From a virus, in the IMG/VR virus record IMGVR_UViG_3300017963_000372, positions 1 through 46,326 of that record: a stretch of 46,326 nt of DNA. One strand, 5' to 3'. Of this stretch, positions 7,152 to 15,719 are shown in pieces. The notes under the pieces were generated by a model that ran no database searches, was not told the origin of the DNA, and saw nothing but the letters and a program-made list of their open reading frames with translations. The first letter of the stretch is position 1, and every line of letters begins with the position of its first letter. Both the position numbers and the translations under genes were made by a program.

Positions 7152-9958
7152 TATGACCCCCTCATGGCATCGCGTACCGTCTGCCGGACGCGGCCCTCGA
7201 ATAGCGCCATATCCATCCCGCTGTTGATGGTGGTTGGCCCAAAGTGTAGATCGAAGTTGTTGACAGTGGAAGCACCAGCCCCCGCCATAGCAGGCATGGC
7301 CATTTGTGGAAACGAGAATCCAGATAGGGCAAGACCAGCAACCTCAAGATTCTGTGCCAGAATCCCCGCTGCGTCTGCTGCACCCGTGACAGATGCAGCT
7401 AGCTCATCCATCTCTGGAACGCCGCCCGACTCAACCTTGTCCTTCCAGTACCAAGCACTCTCAAGATAGCCGATCAGCTCATCAACTGCATCAATGACAG
7501 ACTGAATATCCTCTACCATATCAGTAGCCATTGTATCTACTGCATTGGTTGCGGATTCGATAGCAGAAAGCAAGCCGCCTTCCCCCAGGATTTTGTCAAT
7601 TAACTCCTGGAGCTTGCCTATCATCTCGTCCATCGCATCCTTCCAGGCGCTTTTGAGTGCGGGAATTGTCTCGTTTGTGATCTTCTGTAATGCCCTTCGC
7701 CATTCGTTTGTTTTGCTGATCATGCTATTGAGCGCCCCGATAACAGCCGCGGCCATCGTGATAAAGGCTGCCTGCAACATAGGCAGTGTGACATTGGTTA
7801 TGTATTCTAGCAACAGCTTCCACTCGTTTGTAACCCGAATCATCTCTTGAAGTTGGAAGAGGATGTACTCGCTCACGACCTGGAACATGGCTTGGAGGTC
7901 GGGCAGCGTCTCCTCTGTGATCTCAATGAGCAATTCCATCCAGGTGGTGGTCTGCTCAATCCACTGCTCAATCTCGCCTAGAAAGACCTTGGAGACTTTC
8001 TCAACAGCGCCCACCAGTCCCTTCTCCAGCGCCTTGATGATACTGCCCAGGGTCAGGTCTGCCAGCGCCCCGATAATCTTCTTGGGCAGGTCGCCAAAGA
8101 GCTTAATGATGGTGCTCACCAAGTCGGTGATAATCGAGTTGCCCACCAGCTTGTCAAAGAGCCCCTCAAACCAGCCGATGACAGAATCCACGAAATCCTG
8201 TACTGCCTGCTTGGCCGTGTCGAAAGCGCCGCTCACCGCATCGCTGATGGTATTCCATGCCTCAACCACCGTCTGGATGGCGACGGGTAGATCCTCCTGG
8301 AACCACTGCACCACATCCTTGACGAAAGGCTCAAGCGTGTTCTTCCAGAAGTCAGTTAGGAATGTGCGGATGCCGCCCCAGTCCTCCGTCCAGGCTGCGG
8401 CGAGTAGACCGATGGCCGCGATGACCAGCGTCACCGGGTTGAGTAGCGCGGAGAGCGCCGCAGCAATCGCGGCGATGGTGGCCGCGATAGCCAGGGCTGC
8501 CAGTACCGCGCCGATGGCGATGATTGCCGCCCTGAAGGCTTCCCAGTGCTCATTGACAAAGGCGAGCGCCTTGGGCAGATTCTCGCCCAACCATGCCCAG
8601 ACCTCCTTGAGAATCGGGACCACGCTTCCCTGGATAAAGGCCATCGTGTCTACCAGTGCGGGATATAGGGCATTGGTCCAGAGCTGGGCCAGGTATTCAA
8701 CCGCGATGGGCAGGTTGACGCCGATCCATTCCGCGATATTGCCAAAGACCGCAGCGATGGCCGGTCCCTTGTCAGCCACAAAGTCGCCAAACTTGCGGAT
8801 CAGGTCTGTCAGCACCGGCAAGAATGCGTCGCCAATCTGGATCTTGAGCGTTTCCAATACGCCCTGGAGGGCTTCCATCGCGCCCTCGAAGGTGTTGGTT
8901 CTGGCTGCGGCCACCTCCTGCGCGGTGCCTGCGTTGCCCGTCGCGTCGGCCATCGCATACCAGCCATCCACGCCCTCATTGAGTAGCGTGTTCATGGCCC
9001 TCATGCCGTAGGTGCCCGCAAGAGTCTGGATGGCTACGTTGCGCTGCTCCTCTGTCAGTCCAGCCATGCCATTACTCAGGGATTCGATAATCTCAGGCAT
9101 GGACTTCATAGTCCCGTCTGCATTGTAGAGCTCTACATTGAGCTCGTCCAGCGTATCCTTGACGCTCTTGGTCGGGCGCAGGAGGTTGGTCATCATGGAG
9201 CGTAGCGCGGTGCCTGCCTCTGAGCCTGAGATGCCCCGCGTGCTGAGAATGGCCAGGGCATTGTTGGTATCCTCCAGGCTGAATCCGAACTGAGCCGCAA
9301 CCGGGCCGATGTTCTTGAGTGCCGCAGTCAGGTCGCTCACCTCGGCCACCGAGGCATCCGCCGCCTGGACAAAGCTGTTGCTGATTCTGACCGCATCCTC
9401 TGAGCCCAGGCCAAAGGTCGCCATCGCCACAGCCACGGCATCGCTTGCCGCTGCCAGGTCTAGCTCAGACGCCGCTTGCAGGTCCACCGCCGCCCGGAGC
9501 GCACCGCTCAATTCAGTAGTCCCGGCAAGATAGCCTTGCATATCCCCGAAGATGTCATTGGTATCCAGGCCCGCCTTGTACAGCCCGGTCATGGCATCAG
9601 CGGCCTGGCTGGCAGAGACGCCCACCAGCGCAGTATCCGCGCCCACGGCGAGCGCCGTGTCTTTCAGGTCTTGGAGAGAGGCATCGGCCTCGCCAGCGGC
9701 CACACTCAGGATGGCGATCTGGCTTTCGAAGTCTGCCGCCGCCTTGACGCCCGTTGTCGCCACAGCGGCCATGCCCGCGCCCAGGGCAGCCACGCCGCCC
9801 GCTGCGACCTTGGCTGCCGTTGCGCCAAAGCCCAGCAGCTTGGTGCCAAAGCCACTTGTGCTCTTGGTAGCGTTGCCGATGTCGCTGTTGTACTTGGACA
9901 TGGCCTTGTTCCACTGACGCATGTCGAGTACGGCTTCGAGCCCTATCTGTTCAGGCAT
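7151..9958 (-). CDS. Tape measure protein, 935 aa
   Basis: The gene is long and helix-rich, and lies directly after the tail assembly chaperones, which identifies it. The N-terminal 350 residues match the TP901-type tape measure core: Ala/Gly-rich FGTKLLGFGATAAKVAAGG, then the block SFVQAADASVAEVSDLTAALKNIGP and the hallmark SGSEAGTALRSMMTNLLRPT. A hydrophobic stretch lies near residues 485-535, as expected for a protein ejected into the host membrane. The distal half is amphipathic helix with repeated Trp-containing motifs (NEWKLLLEYITN, NEWRRALQKITN). By the usual 1.5 angstrom per residue rule it would specify a tail of about 140 nm. This is structural and catalytic motifs are absent. Confidence 0.93.
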   Translation of the reverse strand: MPEQIGLEAVLDMRQWNKAMSKYNSDIGNATKSTSGFGTKLLGFGATAAKVAAGGVAALGAGMAAVATTGVKAAADFESQIAILSVAAGEADASLQDLKDTALAVGADTALVGVSASQAADAMTGLYKAGLDTNDIFGDMQGYLAGTTELSGALRAAVDLQAASELDLAAASDAVAVAMATFGLGSEDAVRISNSFVQAADASVAEVSDLTAALKNIGPVAAQFGFSLEDTNNALAILSTRGISGSEAGTALRSMMTNLLRPTKSVKDTLDELNVELYNADGTMKSMPEIIESLSNGMAGLTEEQRNVAIQTLAGTYGMRAMNTLLNEGVDGWYAMADATGNAGTAQEVAAARTNTFEGAMEALQGVLETLKIQIGDAFLPVLTDLIRKFGDFVADKGPAIAAVFGNIAEWIGVNLPIAVEYLAQLWTNALYPALVDTMAFIQGSVVPILKEVWAWLGENLPKALAFVNEHWEAFRAAIIAIGAVLAALAIAATIAAIAAALSALLNPVTLVIAAIGLLAAAWTEDWGGIRTFLTDFWKNTLEPFVKDVVQWFQEDLPVAIQTVVEAWNTISDAVSGAFDTAKQAVQDFVDSVIGWFEGLFDKLVGNSIITDLVSTIIKLFGDLPKKIIGALADLTLGSIIKALEKGLVGAVEKVSKVFLGEIEQWIEQTTTWMELLIEITEETLPDLQAMFQVVSEYILFQLQEMIRVTNEWKLLLEYITNVTLPMLQAAFITMAAAVIGALNSMISKTNEWRRALQKITNETIPALKSAWKDAMDEMIGKLQELIDKILGEGGLLSAIESATNAVDTMATDMVEDIQSVIDAVDELIGYLESAWYWKDKVESGGVPEMDELAASVTGAADAAGILAQNLEVAGLALSGFSFPQMAMPAMAGAGASTVNNFDLHFGPTTINSGMDMALFEGRVRQTVRDAMRGS

Positions 9959-10163
9959 GTTTGCTCTTCCTCTTGGCCTCGCGCTCCGCTTCCTGCGATT
10001 CCCAGGCAGCCATCTCTCGCTCTGCTACCACCAGCGCCATCATATACGCCTGGTCATCTTCACTAAGCGCCCAGAACTGCGACGGTGCCAGTCCGAACCT
10101 AGCCGCCGTCTGGAGCTGCGTCAACCGCTGGCTGGCCCGCCACGGACCCGGCTTGATCCGCAA
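9951..10163 (-). CDS. Tail assembly chaperone second frame (gpT-like extension)
   Basis: This frame overlaps the gpG-like gene by 65 bases and the tape measure gene by 8. Its sequence (ARFGLAPSQFWALSEDDQAYMMALVV, then a charged helix ending KRKSK) is like the C-terminal T extensions of tail chaperones. The only upstream start is a TTG without an SD, so independent initiation is unlikely. The frame is +1 (or -2) relative to gpG and stays open upstream to about 10273. The codon TTT followed by C at 10200-10197 would allow a Phe-tRNA to slip +1 from UUU to UUC. A frameshift product of about 251 residues is inferred, not shown. Confidence 0.65.
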   Translation of the reverse strand: MRIKPGPWRASQRLTQLQTAARFGLAPSQFWALSEDDQAYMMALVVAEREMAAWESQEAEREAKRKSKHA

Positions 10164-10707
10164 GTCCGAGAGCGAGGTTCCCTTGTAGGAAATCGCGAAA
10201 GGAGCTCTCGGCCCTCGCCAGCACCTCCTCGTTGACCTCCGCGCCGGATGCCAGCGCCATGATGCGGATCACATCCCTGGTGCCCCCGATGACCTCGGTC
10301 TTGACGTAGTGGACACGGCGCTGGAGCGGATTCTCTGGCGGTTCCAGGCCCAGGAATTGCTGCTCTGTGATCCAATCGCCATCCCACAGGTCAGGAATCT
10401 CCACCCGCACCGCCTTGAGTGCCACGGCGTTAAGCAGCTTCTCATTGAGCGCGGTCTCTGAAACTTCCCGCTCTGCCTGGTAGGATTCCCAGGCCTCGGC
10501 GTGCTCCTTGTACCACTCCGGGTTGTGCTGCTTGGCTGCGGCCATATCCTCCGCCGTTATCTCTACCTCGCGCTCGCCGCCGCTTGCGGTCTGCTCGGTG
10601 TAGGTCGGTGCAGGCGGGTGTTGGTGCGCGTTGCGGATCTGGTCCAGCAGCAACGGGATCGGGATAATGTCAATCTCGATCCCCCGCTCGGTCGTGTACT
10701 GTTTCAT
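10099..10707 (-). CDS. Tail assembly chaperone (gpG-like), 202 aa
   Basis: The ATG at 10707 is preceded by AAAAGGGGGCAGC. The protein lies between the tail tube and the tape measure genes, the fixed place of the tail chaperones that coat the tape measure before tube polymerisation. It is acidic and helical with a central Glu-rich segment (EREVEITAEDMAAAKQH) and a regular fold after residue 90 (AVRVEIPDLWDGDWITEQQ, TRDVIRIMALASGAEV). The last 35 residues are low-complexity and overlap the T frame. That is typical of the region where ribosomes shift frame to make the longer G-T product. Confidence 0.75.
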   Translation of the reverse strand: MKQYTTERGIEIDIIPIPLLLDQIRNAHQHPPAPTYTEQTASGGEREVEITAEDMAAAKQHNPEWYKEHAEAWESYQAEREVSETALNEKLLNAVALKAVRVEIPDLWDGDWITEQQFLGLEPPENPLQRRVHYVKTEVIGGTRDVIRIMALASGAEVNEEVLARAESSFRDFLQGNLALGLADQAGSVAGQPAVDAAPDGG

Positions 10708-10742
10708 GCTGCCCCCTTTTACCCTAGCGACAGGCAGGGCCA

Positions 10743-10771
10743 GGGCGGGGCAGATCTCCCCAGCCCCACCC
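10743..10771 (-). other. Intercistronic hairpin after the tail tube gene
   Basis: GGGCGGGGC (10743-10751) can pair with GCCCCACCC (10763-10771), 9 bp including one G-U, around an 11-base loop. It sits 20 bases after the tail tube stop on the transcript. There is no U-tract, so it is more likely an mRNA stability or processing element than a terminator. A comparable hairpin follows the capsid gene (21109-21139). Confidence 0.5.
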
Positions 10772-10790
10772 GCCGCTAGCTAGATGCTGC

Positions 10791-12296
10791 CTAGTCCTCA
10801 CCCTGGAGGATGACCGCTGTCCCGCCAAGCCCGGGCTGGTACACTTCCCCAGCCGCGAAAACCTGATTGGTATGGCAGCCATGCACAGAGTTGAGGCCAC
10901 TGTTGGCGACGTCGGTCATCAGTTCCCAGTCAGCGCCGCCGTTGCGTGTGCGGTACACAGACCCCACCGGCGTTGCGTTATCGTGCGTGAGGAAGCCCAC
11001 CAGATCGTTGACAAACTCAACATCGGTCAGGTCGCCCACCTCATCGCCCGGGAAGTCACGCCGTGTCCAGGTCGTGCCGTGGTTGTTGGAGTAGTAGAGC
11101 TCGCCGCCAGAGTCGCCTGCCCACCAGATGCCGCCCTCGTCATTCTCGGTACAGCAGAGCAGGTTGTTCCCGCCGCCGGTTGCCGTGGCCAGCGTCCAGG
11201 TATCGCCGCCGTCGCTGCTGACAAGCACCGTGTCACTGTCGCCCACGGCCATCCCGTTCTCAGCGTCGGAGAACCAGATCTCGTTGAGGTCGTTGCTGGT
11301 TGGCGCACCGGCTCCGCCTGCCTGCCGCGTCCAGGATACGCCAAAGTCCTCAGAGAAGTAGATGTAGCCGCTATCCAGGCACAGCCAGATGTGATAGGAG
11401 TCCAGGACGAAGAGCGCCCCTTCGCGGTTGGCGCCGAGGTTGTTCACCGTGCCGACTGCAACCAGCGTCCAGTTGGCACCCCAGTCGTCCGAGTAGGCGA
11501 CTTCCATCGGGTTCGCGCCGTCGGTTTCCCTGGCCACCAGCAGCCGGTAGGTAGTAGCGTCAATCTGGAAGATGGCGCAGCTCAGGATGTCCTCACCTGC
11601 CGCGAACGGATCCGCCGCGCAGACGGTCCAGGTCGTGCCGCCGTCCTGCGTATACCAGACGTTGCCGAACTCTGCCGGCGAGCCTGCCGGGCTGTCAGCC
11701 ACGGCCACGCCATAGGAGCAGGAGGGCAGCGCGGTGTTGCAGTCCGAAGCGCACAGCGCAGAGCTGATGAAGTGGATGTCATTGACCGCGCTGTACTCCG
11801 CGATCTGCTGCCGTCCCAGGGTCATCGCCCGCGCCCTGAGCAGAGGCGGCCATGCCGTGATCTCAAAGCTCTGGGTCGAGGTGGTGTCCTCTTCCCTGGC
11901 CGCCATGCCCTGCAAGCCCTCGGTCCCGATCTTGGCCCGTTCCAGGAGAAAGCTGCGGGTCGTGTTGCCGAACACGTCGAATGGCGGGCACAGCGAGCCG
12001 TTCAGGTAGAACGGAAACTCGCAGTTGCCGCTTTCGATGATGCGCTCCAACCAGTCAGCGTCCTCCTCGATGAGCGTGGTAACGGTGGTCGTTACCGGGT
12101 CTGGCGGGTTGTACGTTGCCCCTCGCACTTCCCAACCGGAGCCATCAGACTTCAGGCAGCGGATGATCTCATTGATGCTCTGTCCCGGCGCTTCTACATC
12201 GTCCACATCATGGCAGCCAAGATAGCGCATCGTGGTATTGGGGCCATCGGGTTGCACCCAAAGGCTCCATTTTCTACGGGTAAAGGGTTCTGCCAT
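10791..12296 (-). CDS. Major tail tube protein fused to a BNR/Asp-box beta-propeller, 501 aa
   Basis: The start ATG follows GGAGGTAGTAAA. Residues 1-180 look like a siphovirus tail tube subunit: RKWSLWVQPDGPN, then DPVTTTVTTLIEEDADWLERIIESG, FEITAWPPLLRARAMTL. From about 195 on there are six Asp-box repeats of the S-x-D-x-G-x-x-W type, near residues 217, 270, 316, 360, 403 and 450 (for example YTQDGGTTW, FSEDFGVSW, SSDGGDTW). Six such repeats make one complete propeller of the sialidase/Ycf48 type. The propeller would be displayed along the whole outside of the tail. At least nine cysteines are present. The tail-tube identity rests on the N-terminal pattern and on gene order. Confidence 0.8.
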   Translation of the reverse strand: MAEPFTRRKWSLWVQPDGPNTTMRYLGCHDVDDVEAPGQSINEIIRCLKSDGSGWEVRGATYNPPDPVTTTVTTLIEEDADWLERIIESGNCEFPFYLNGSLCPPFDVFGNTTRSFLLERAKIGTEGLQGMAAREEDTTSTQSFEITAWPPLLRARAMTLGRQQIAEYSAVNDIHFISSALCASDCNTALPSCSYGVAVADSPAGSPAEFGNVWYTQDGGTTWTVCAADPFAAGEDILSCAIFQIDATTYRLLVARETDGANPMEVAYSDDWGANWTLVAVGTVNNLGANREGALFVLDSYHIWLCLDSGYIYFSEDFGVSWTRQAGGAGAPTSNDLNEIWFSDAENGMAVGDSDTVLVSSDGGDTWTLATATGGGNNLLCCTENDEGGIWWAGDSGGELYYSNNHGTTWTRRDFPGDEVGDLTDVEFVNDLVGFLTHDNATPVGSVYRTRNGGADWELMTDVANSGLNSVHGCHTNQVFAAGEVYQPGLGGTAVILQGED

Positions 12297-12307
12297 TTTA
12301 CTACCTC

Positions 12308-12823
12308 CTAGATCGCATGGCCCGAAGCCTTGCGGGCGTCACTCATGGCTCGCTCCATCGCCCGCCGGAACTTGGGGCCGTGCTGCTTCTCAATCTCCTC
12401 ATCGAAGTGACGGGCCTCGGTGCCAGGATGCTGGACGTAGGGCCGGTGTACTATCGGCCCGGTCGGTCCTCCTGCCTTGCTGCCAATGACCCTCGGTGCA
12501 GTCTTTGGCCTGTAAGACCCTTTACCACCCCACTGGAACCGCAAGGCCCGCGCCCGAACAGGGAAGATCGGGTGAGGCCTGGTCCCATCGTTCACATAGC
12601 CGTAAATCTCGTCGTCGGTGCCTACAAAGACCTCCGGCCCCCGTGGCCGGTAGTCCACGAGCTTTTCAAACTTCACATCGTGTTCCCAGGTCTCCGTCGT
12701 TTTCTCAAAGTCGCGCAGGAGCTCATCACCGTACCGATCCGCCTGCTTCATAATAGCATCGCGGAAGGCTTTATCCTTGAACCGCTCCGGCTTAATCTCC
12801 TTGACAACTACTGCACCGGGCAT
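12308..12823 (-). CDS. HK97 gp10-like head-tail joining / tail completion protein, 171 aa
   Basis: The middle of the protein carries a signature common in the HK97-gp10 family: EVFVGTDDEIYGYVNDGTRP, then a charged linker and VQHPGTEARHFDEEIEKQ. Proteins of this family sit at the neck and complete or terminate the tail before it joins the head. The N-terminal 55 residues form amphipathic helices. The start overlaps the end of the upstream glycosyltransferase by 16 bases, and the tail tube gene follows after 11 bases. This is the expected order connector - gp10 - tube. I see no unusual residues or truncation. Confidence 0.8.
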   Translation of the reverse strand: MPGAVVVKEIKPERFKDKAFRDAIMKQADRYGDELLRDFEKTTETWEHDVKFEKLVDYRPRGPEVFVGTDDEIYGYVNDGTRPHPIFPVRARALRFQWGGKGSYRPKTAPRVIGSKAGGPTGPIVHRPYVQHPGTEARHFDEEIEKQHGPKFRRAMERAMSDARKASGHAI

Positions 12824-13437
12824 CCATACACCTCCGGCAGCGCGGCCATAAGCTGGTCAAACAGCCGCGCCTTGGTCTGCGGGTCGTGGTTCCCGTCGCT
12901 CCTGCCCTGGCCTTCCCTGCGGTACAGGTAGGAGGCCGGACCCTCGATGTGCTGGCCCTGGTAGCCATGCGCTGCCAGCCGCAGGGTCATGGCCCAATCC
13001 TCGCGGCCCTCCGTCAGCGTCTCCGGGTAGCCGCCAGATTCGAGCCAAGCCTGGCGCGGGAAACAGATCGCCGCGTGTGCCAAGTTCTTGGTTTTGGCCT
13101 TGTCAAAGTCCCAGGCGGGCATCTCCATCACCGCGCCCTTGTGGCCGTAGGCGTAGACGCGCAAATCCCCATACACGAACTTGCCAGGATCGGCATGTTC
13201 CATCAATAGCTCCAGGTGCCAGGGCTCTATCAGGTCATCGCCATGAACCACGGTGATGTACTCACCCTGGGCCAGTGCAATCCCCTCGTTGAGCATGGCG
13301 GGTGTGCCCTTCGCGTCCGTGTCTGTCATCACGCCGATCTCGTAGCCGTGATAGTTCTGGAACTGCACTGACTTGATGCACTCGTTCAGGTATTTGCGGT
13401 GCGCCATGCTACACGGGACAATCACTGACAGATTCAC
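12808..13437 (-). CDS. Family 2 (GT-A) glycosyltransferase, 209 aa
   Basis: The GTG at 13437 gives MNLSVIVPC, the first strand of a GT-A fold. The nucleotide-sugar diphosphate motif is HGDDLIEP near residues 65-72 (D-D metal site). The acceptor-side acidic motif is EGREDWAMTLRLAAHG near 142-157. No membrane segment is present, so it should act in the cytoplasm on a soluble acceptor or nucleotide-linked intermediate. It is shorter than typical family members but contains the whole catalytic core. It lies among neck genes, separated from the main glycan cassette by the 398-aa structural gene. That placement suggests its activity is tied to virion assembly. Confidence 0.85.
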   Translation of the reverse strand: MNLSVIVPCSMAHRKYLNECIKSVQFQNYHGYEIGVMTDTDAKGTPAMLNEGIALAQGEYITVVHGDDLIEPWHLELLMEHADPGKFVYGDLRVYAYGHKGAVMEMPAWDFDKAKTKNLAHAAICFPRQAWLESGGYPETLTEGREDWAMTLRLAAHGYQGQHIEGPASYLYRREGQGRSDGNHDPQTKARLFDQLMAALPEVYGCPVQ

Positions 13438-13467
13438 GCTATCCGCCTATTGCTCCTGCATCACTCA

Positions 13468-14664
13468 TCATGTCATCGCTCCTGCTGTTGCCAATGGACT
13501 GAGCCGCTTGACCACGCCCCAAGCAAAGATCGCGCCCTTCATGGTGCTGCCAAAACACGACATCGCCATCGCCGCATCATAGGTATTGATGTCCTGCTCC
13601 TCACGGTCTCGCTGCCAGCGGTGCCGGGTCTGGTCGCAGCCACACGGCTCGGCCACCAGATAGGTGTTGGCGAGCCGGACAATCGCCTCCGCCGTAGGCG
13701 GCCTGATCTGGAGCCGGTTGCGCAGGTCCACCAGATCGAGCCCGTGCCTGTACCACAGTCGAACTTTATCCGGTAGCCGCCCAACCTGGAACTGGGCCAG
13801 GGACCATGACCCGCTGGCATAGGTGCCGGGAATGGTGCGCACCACGCCGATCCTCTCCTCATCCACGTTGAGGCACGCGGTCTGGCACGTATCCGCACAG
13901 AGCGCCGTGTCACAGCCCGTTGTCGCGCTGCCCTGCCATACCACCTGCGCCGGTTGCGTCGGGTCGTTATAGCGCCGGTACACATCAGCCACGGTCACAA
14001 AGTTGGCATTGACCGCGAGGCTGATGTCATCGTCCACTTCCCAGAGGTTGGGATCCACGAACTGCGACCGCCTGCCGACTATGGTGATGTCGCCCGTGGC
14101 CGCGTCCTCCTCGACAAACAGATCGCGAATCATCCAGGCGTCATCCGTCTCATCGGTAAAGAATACGGCCACCTCGGCCCGGCTCGCCCCGGCTGCGGTC
14201 ATCTGCGCAGCGGTGATGTTGATTGTGGCCGTGTCCAAGACCCCATCCCCATCCTCGTCGCTGTAGACAATGGCCGCGTCCTCATCAATCATGGTGAGCG
14301 CCCGCTGGCCGCCTTCTACGATGTAGCCCCATTTGCCGTCTATGGGCGGGTAGTGCGTCTGTGCGCCGCGTGCCGGCCTGGGCCAGCGGTGCTCCTCTGC
14401 CGTGGTCCACATAGGCGCGGGCCAGAAGCCGCAGGCATAGGCGATCATCTCCTCTGCGGTATAGATGGCCTGGGCCAATTCCTCACGGCCCACAATGCGC
14501 CCGGTGTTGTGGTCCATCCAGCTATATTGAATCCAAACGCGCTCACAGGCGCCGGGATACGGATTGTTGGGATTGATGCACTGGTTGAAGGCATCCGGGT
14601 GGATCGCCATCAGCCGGGCGTAGTGGTCCAGAGGTAGCAGCGTGAACGTATCAGCTCTAGCCAT
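13468..14664 (-). CDS. Probable head-tail connector or neck structural protein, 398 aa
   Basis: The ATG at 14664 overlaps the DUF1360 stop by 8 bases. The N-terminus (LPLDHYARLMAIHPDAFNQC) and the C-terminal helices after residue 300 (RLPDKVRLWYRHGLDLVDLR, AEAIVRLANTYLVAEPC) recall head-completion connectors. A beta-rich insert lies between them. It carries a dense cysteine cluster (TGCDTALCADTCQTACLN) near residues 255-272, similar in style to clusters in the capsid and tail tube proteins. Its place between capsid and gp10-like genes supports a neck role. I do not recognise the exact family, and it is much larger than ordinary Ad1 connectors. Confidence 0.55.
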   Translation of the reverse strand: MARADTFTLLPLDHYARLMAIHPDAFNQCINPNNPYPGACERVWIQYSWMDHNTGRIVGREELAQAIYTAEEMIAYACGFWPAPMWTTAEEHRWPRPARGAQTHYPPIDGKWGYIVEGGQRALTMIDEDAAIVYSDEDGDGVLDTATINITAAQMTAAGASRAEVAVFFTDETDDAWMIRDLFVEEDAATGDITIVGRRSQFVDPNLWEVDDDISLAVNANFVTVADVYRRYNDPTQPAQVVWQGSATTGCDTALCADTCQTACLNVDEERIGVVRTIPGTYASGSWSLAQFQVGRLPDKVRLWYRHGLDLVDLRNRLQIRPPTAEAIVRLANTYLVAEPCGCDQTRHRWQRDREEQDINTYDAAMAMSCFGSTMKGAIFAWGVVKRLSPLATAGAMT

Positions 14665-14971
14665 GCTCGGATATTTCCCTCCAGAGAATCCTGCCCCCTG
14701 AACTCAACAGAACCGCCGCCCCGCTGAAGGCCAGCGGGTAGAGCGGCCACGGAAACCACAACCAGAACGGCAGCACCAGGAGCGCCGCCCAGAGCGTGCA
14801 GCACCAGAAGCAATTGAGCTGCTTCGACCAGAACGGGCTATACTCATCGGCCCAGTCCCTAAGTCCCCGGAATACATCGCCCGGCCCGTACTCGTAGTAG
14901 ACCGCCGCCGCGATGCGCCAGGTGGCTAGGCAGGCGGCTAAGAAGTCAATCAGCGTCCACTCGCCGCGCAT
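14657..14971 (-). CDS. DUF1360-like membrane protein, 104 aa
   Basis: I start it at the ATG at 14971 rather than the longer frame from 15076, whose first 35 residues are Arg/Cys/Trp-rich and antisense-like. The product opens with a hydrophobic helix (DFLAACLATWRIAAAVYYEYGP), then RGLRDWADEY, a CFWCC signature and a long hydrophobic region of about 35 residues (LWAALLVLPFWLWFPWPLYPLAF). This order is that of DUF1360 proteins, phage and Bacillus membrane proteins of unknown function. It overlaps the FkbM gene by 26 bases. A role in anchoring or partitioning the neighbouring sugar enzymes at the membrane is speculation. Confidence 0.7.
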   Translation of the reverse strand: MRGEWTLIDFLAACLATWRIAAAVYYEYGPGDVFRGLRDWADEYSPFWSKQLNCFWCCTLWAALLVLPFWLWFPWPLYPLAFSGAAVLLSSGGRILWREISEHG

Positions 14972-15719
14972 ACAAATCCCCCCATGACAGCGGCCCCTCT
15001 TTCGTGAGCCTGGGCACCATCCACTCCAGCAGCATCTTGCTATCCATCCAGAACGGAGCCACGAACTGGCCCGCATTGTTCAGGCAGTAGTTCCATTCGT
15101 ACTCCGCCAGGCTGTCTACATGCGCGATGGCCTCTCTCGGGATCCAGTCCTGGTGAAACTCCATATTAAGCCCGTTCACCGGCGTACTCAGTCCCTTGAG
15201 CGCGGTGTCTTCGTGGCCCTCCACGTCCACCTTGATAAACTTGGGAATCCCATAGATGTTTATCAATGCGTCCAGTGTCGTGGTCTCCACCTGGCGATCC
15301 ACGCAGGCCACCTTGTTATAGAATCGCTGGTGCGCGCTGGTGGTCATCCATGATGTATCCATGCTGCTCAGGTAGGGCAAGTGGCGCTGGATGCTGATGC
15401 TGGCCTTGCCCCGCCGGTCACTGATAGCCATTCCGTAAGGGATGACCATCTTGTCCTCTCCGAACTTCCAATAGAACTCGGGCACGAACTCGGGACCGAA
15501 CCGGAAGAGCGGATCGACAGCGAGCACCTTGGCCCCAAGCTGCCGGAAGATCCAGGTCTTGCGGCCCCGGTTGGCGCCGATGTCAAAGACAAAATCGCCG
15601 CCGTGAATCATCAGCCTATACGCCGGGATGCTCTGCTGCTCCGCGTCCTCTGAGAGCTGCCACCAGCGCTGCATGGTGTACTTGTCGTCGTAGGTTCTGC
15701 CCGTATTAGCCAACAGCAT
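14946..15719 (-). CDS. FkbM-family SAM-dependent methyltransferase, 257 aa
   Basis: The SAM-binding motif I is VFDIGANRGRKTWIF near residues 44-58, with the acidic residue after strand 2 in VLAVDP near 67. The FkbM hallmark comes later: TTLDALINIYGIP followed by FIKVDVEGHEDTALKG near 158-173. Members O-methylate sugars or sugar-derived groups in polysaccharides and antibiotics. The start overlaps the end of the upstream glycosyltransferase by 14 bases. With the cassette around it, the probable substrate is a sugar hydroxyl on the glycan built by the neighbouring transferases. Methylation of virion glycans is inference. Confidence 0.85.
   Translation of the reverse strand: MLLANTGRTYDDKYTMQRWWQLSEDAEQQSIPAYRLMIHGGDFVFDIGANRGRKTWIFRQLGAKVLAVDPLFRFGPEFVPEFYWKFGEDKMVIPYGMAISDRRGKASISIQRHLPYLSSMDTSWMTTSAHQRFYNKVACVDRQVETTTLDALINIYGIPKFIKVDVEGHEDTALKGLSTPVNGLNMEFHQDWIPREAIAHVDSLAEYEWNYCLNNAGQFVAPFWMDSKMLLEWMVPRLTKEGPLSWGDLYARRVDAD

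Noticed and set aside
10872-12311. 479-codon plus-strand frame opposite the tail tube gene
   Set aside because: It is an antisense frame kept open by GC-rich codon bias; the minus strand encodes six clear Asp-boxes.
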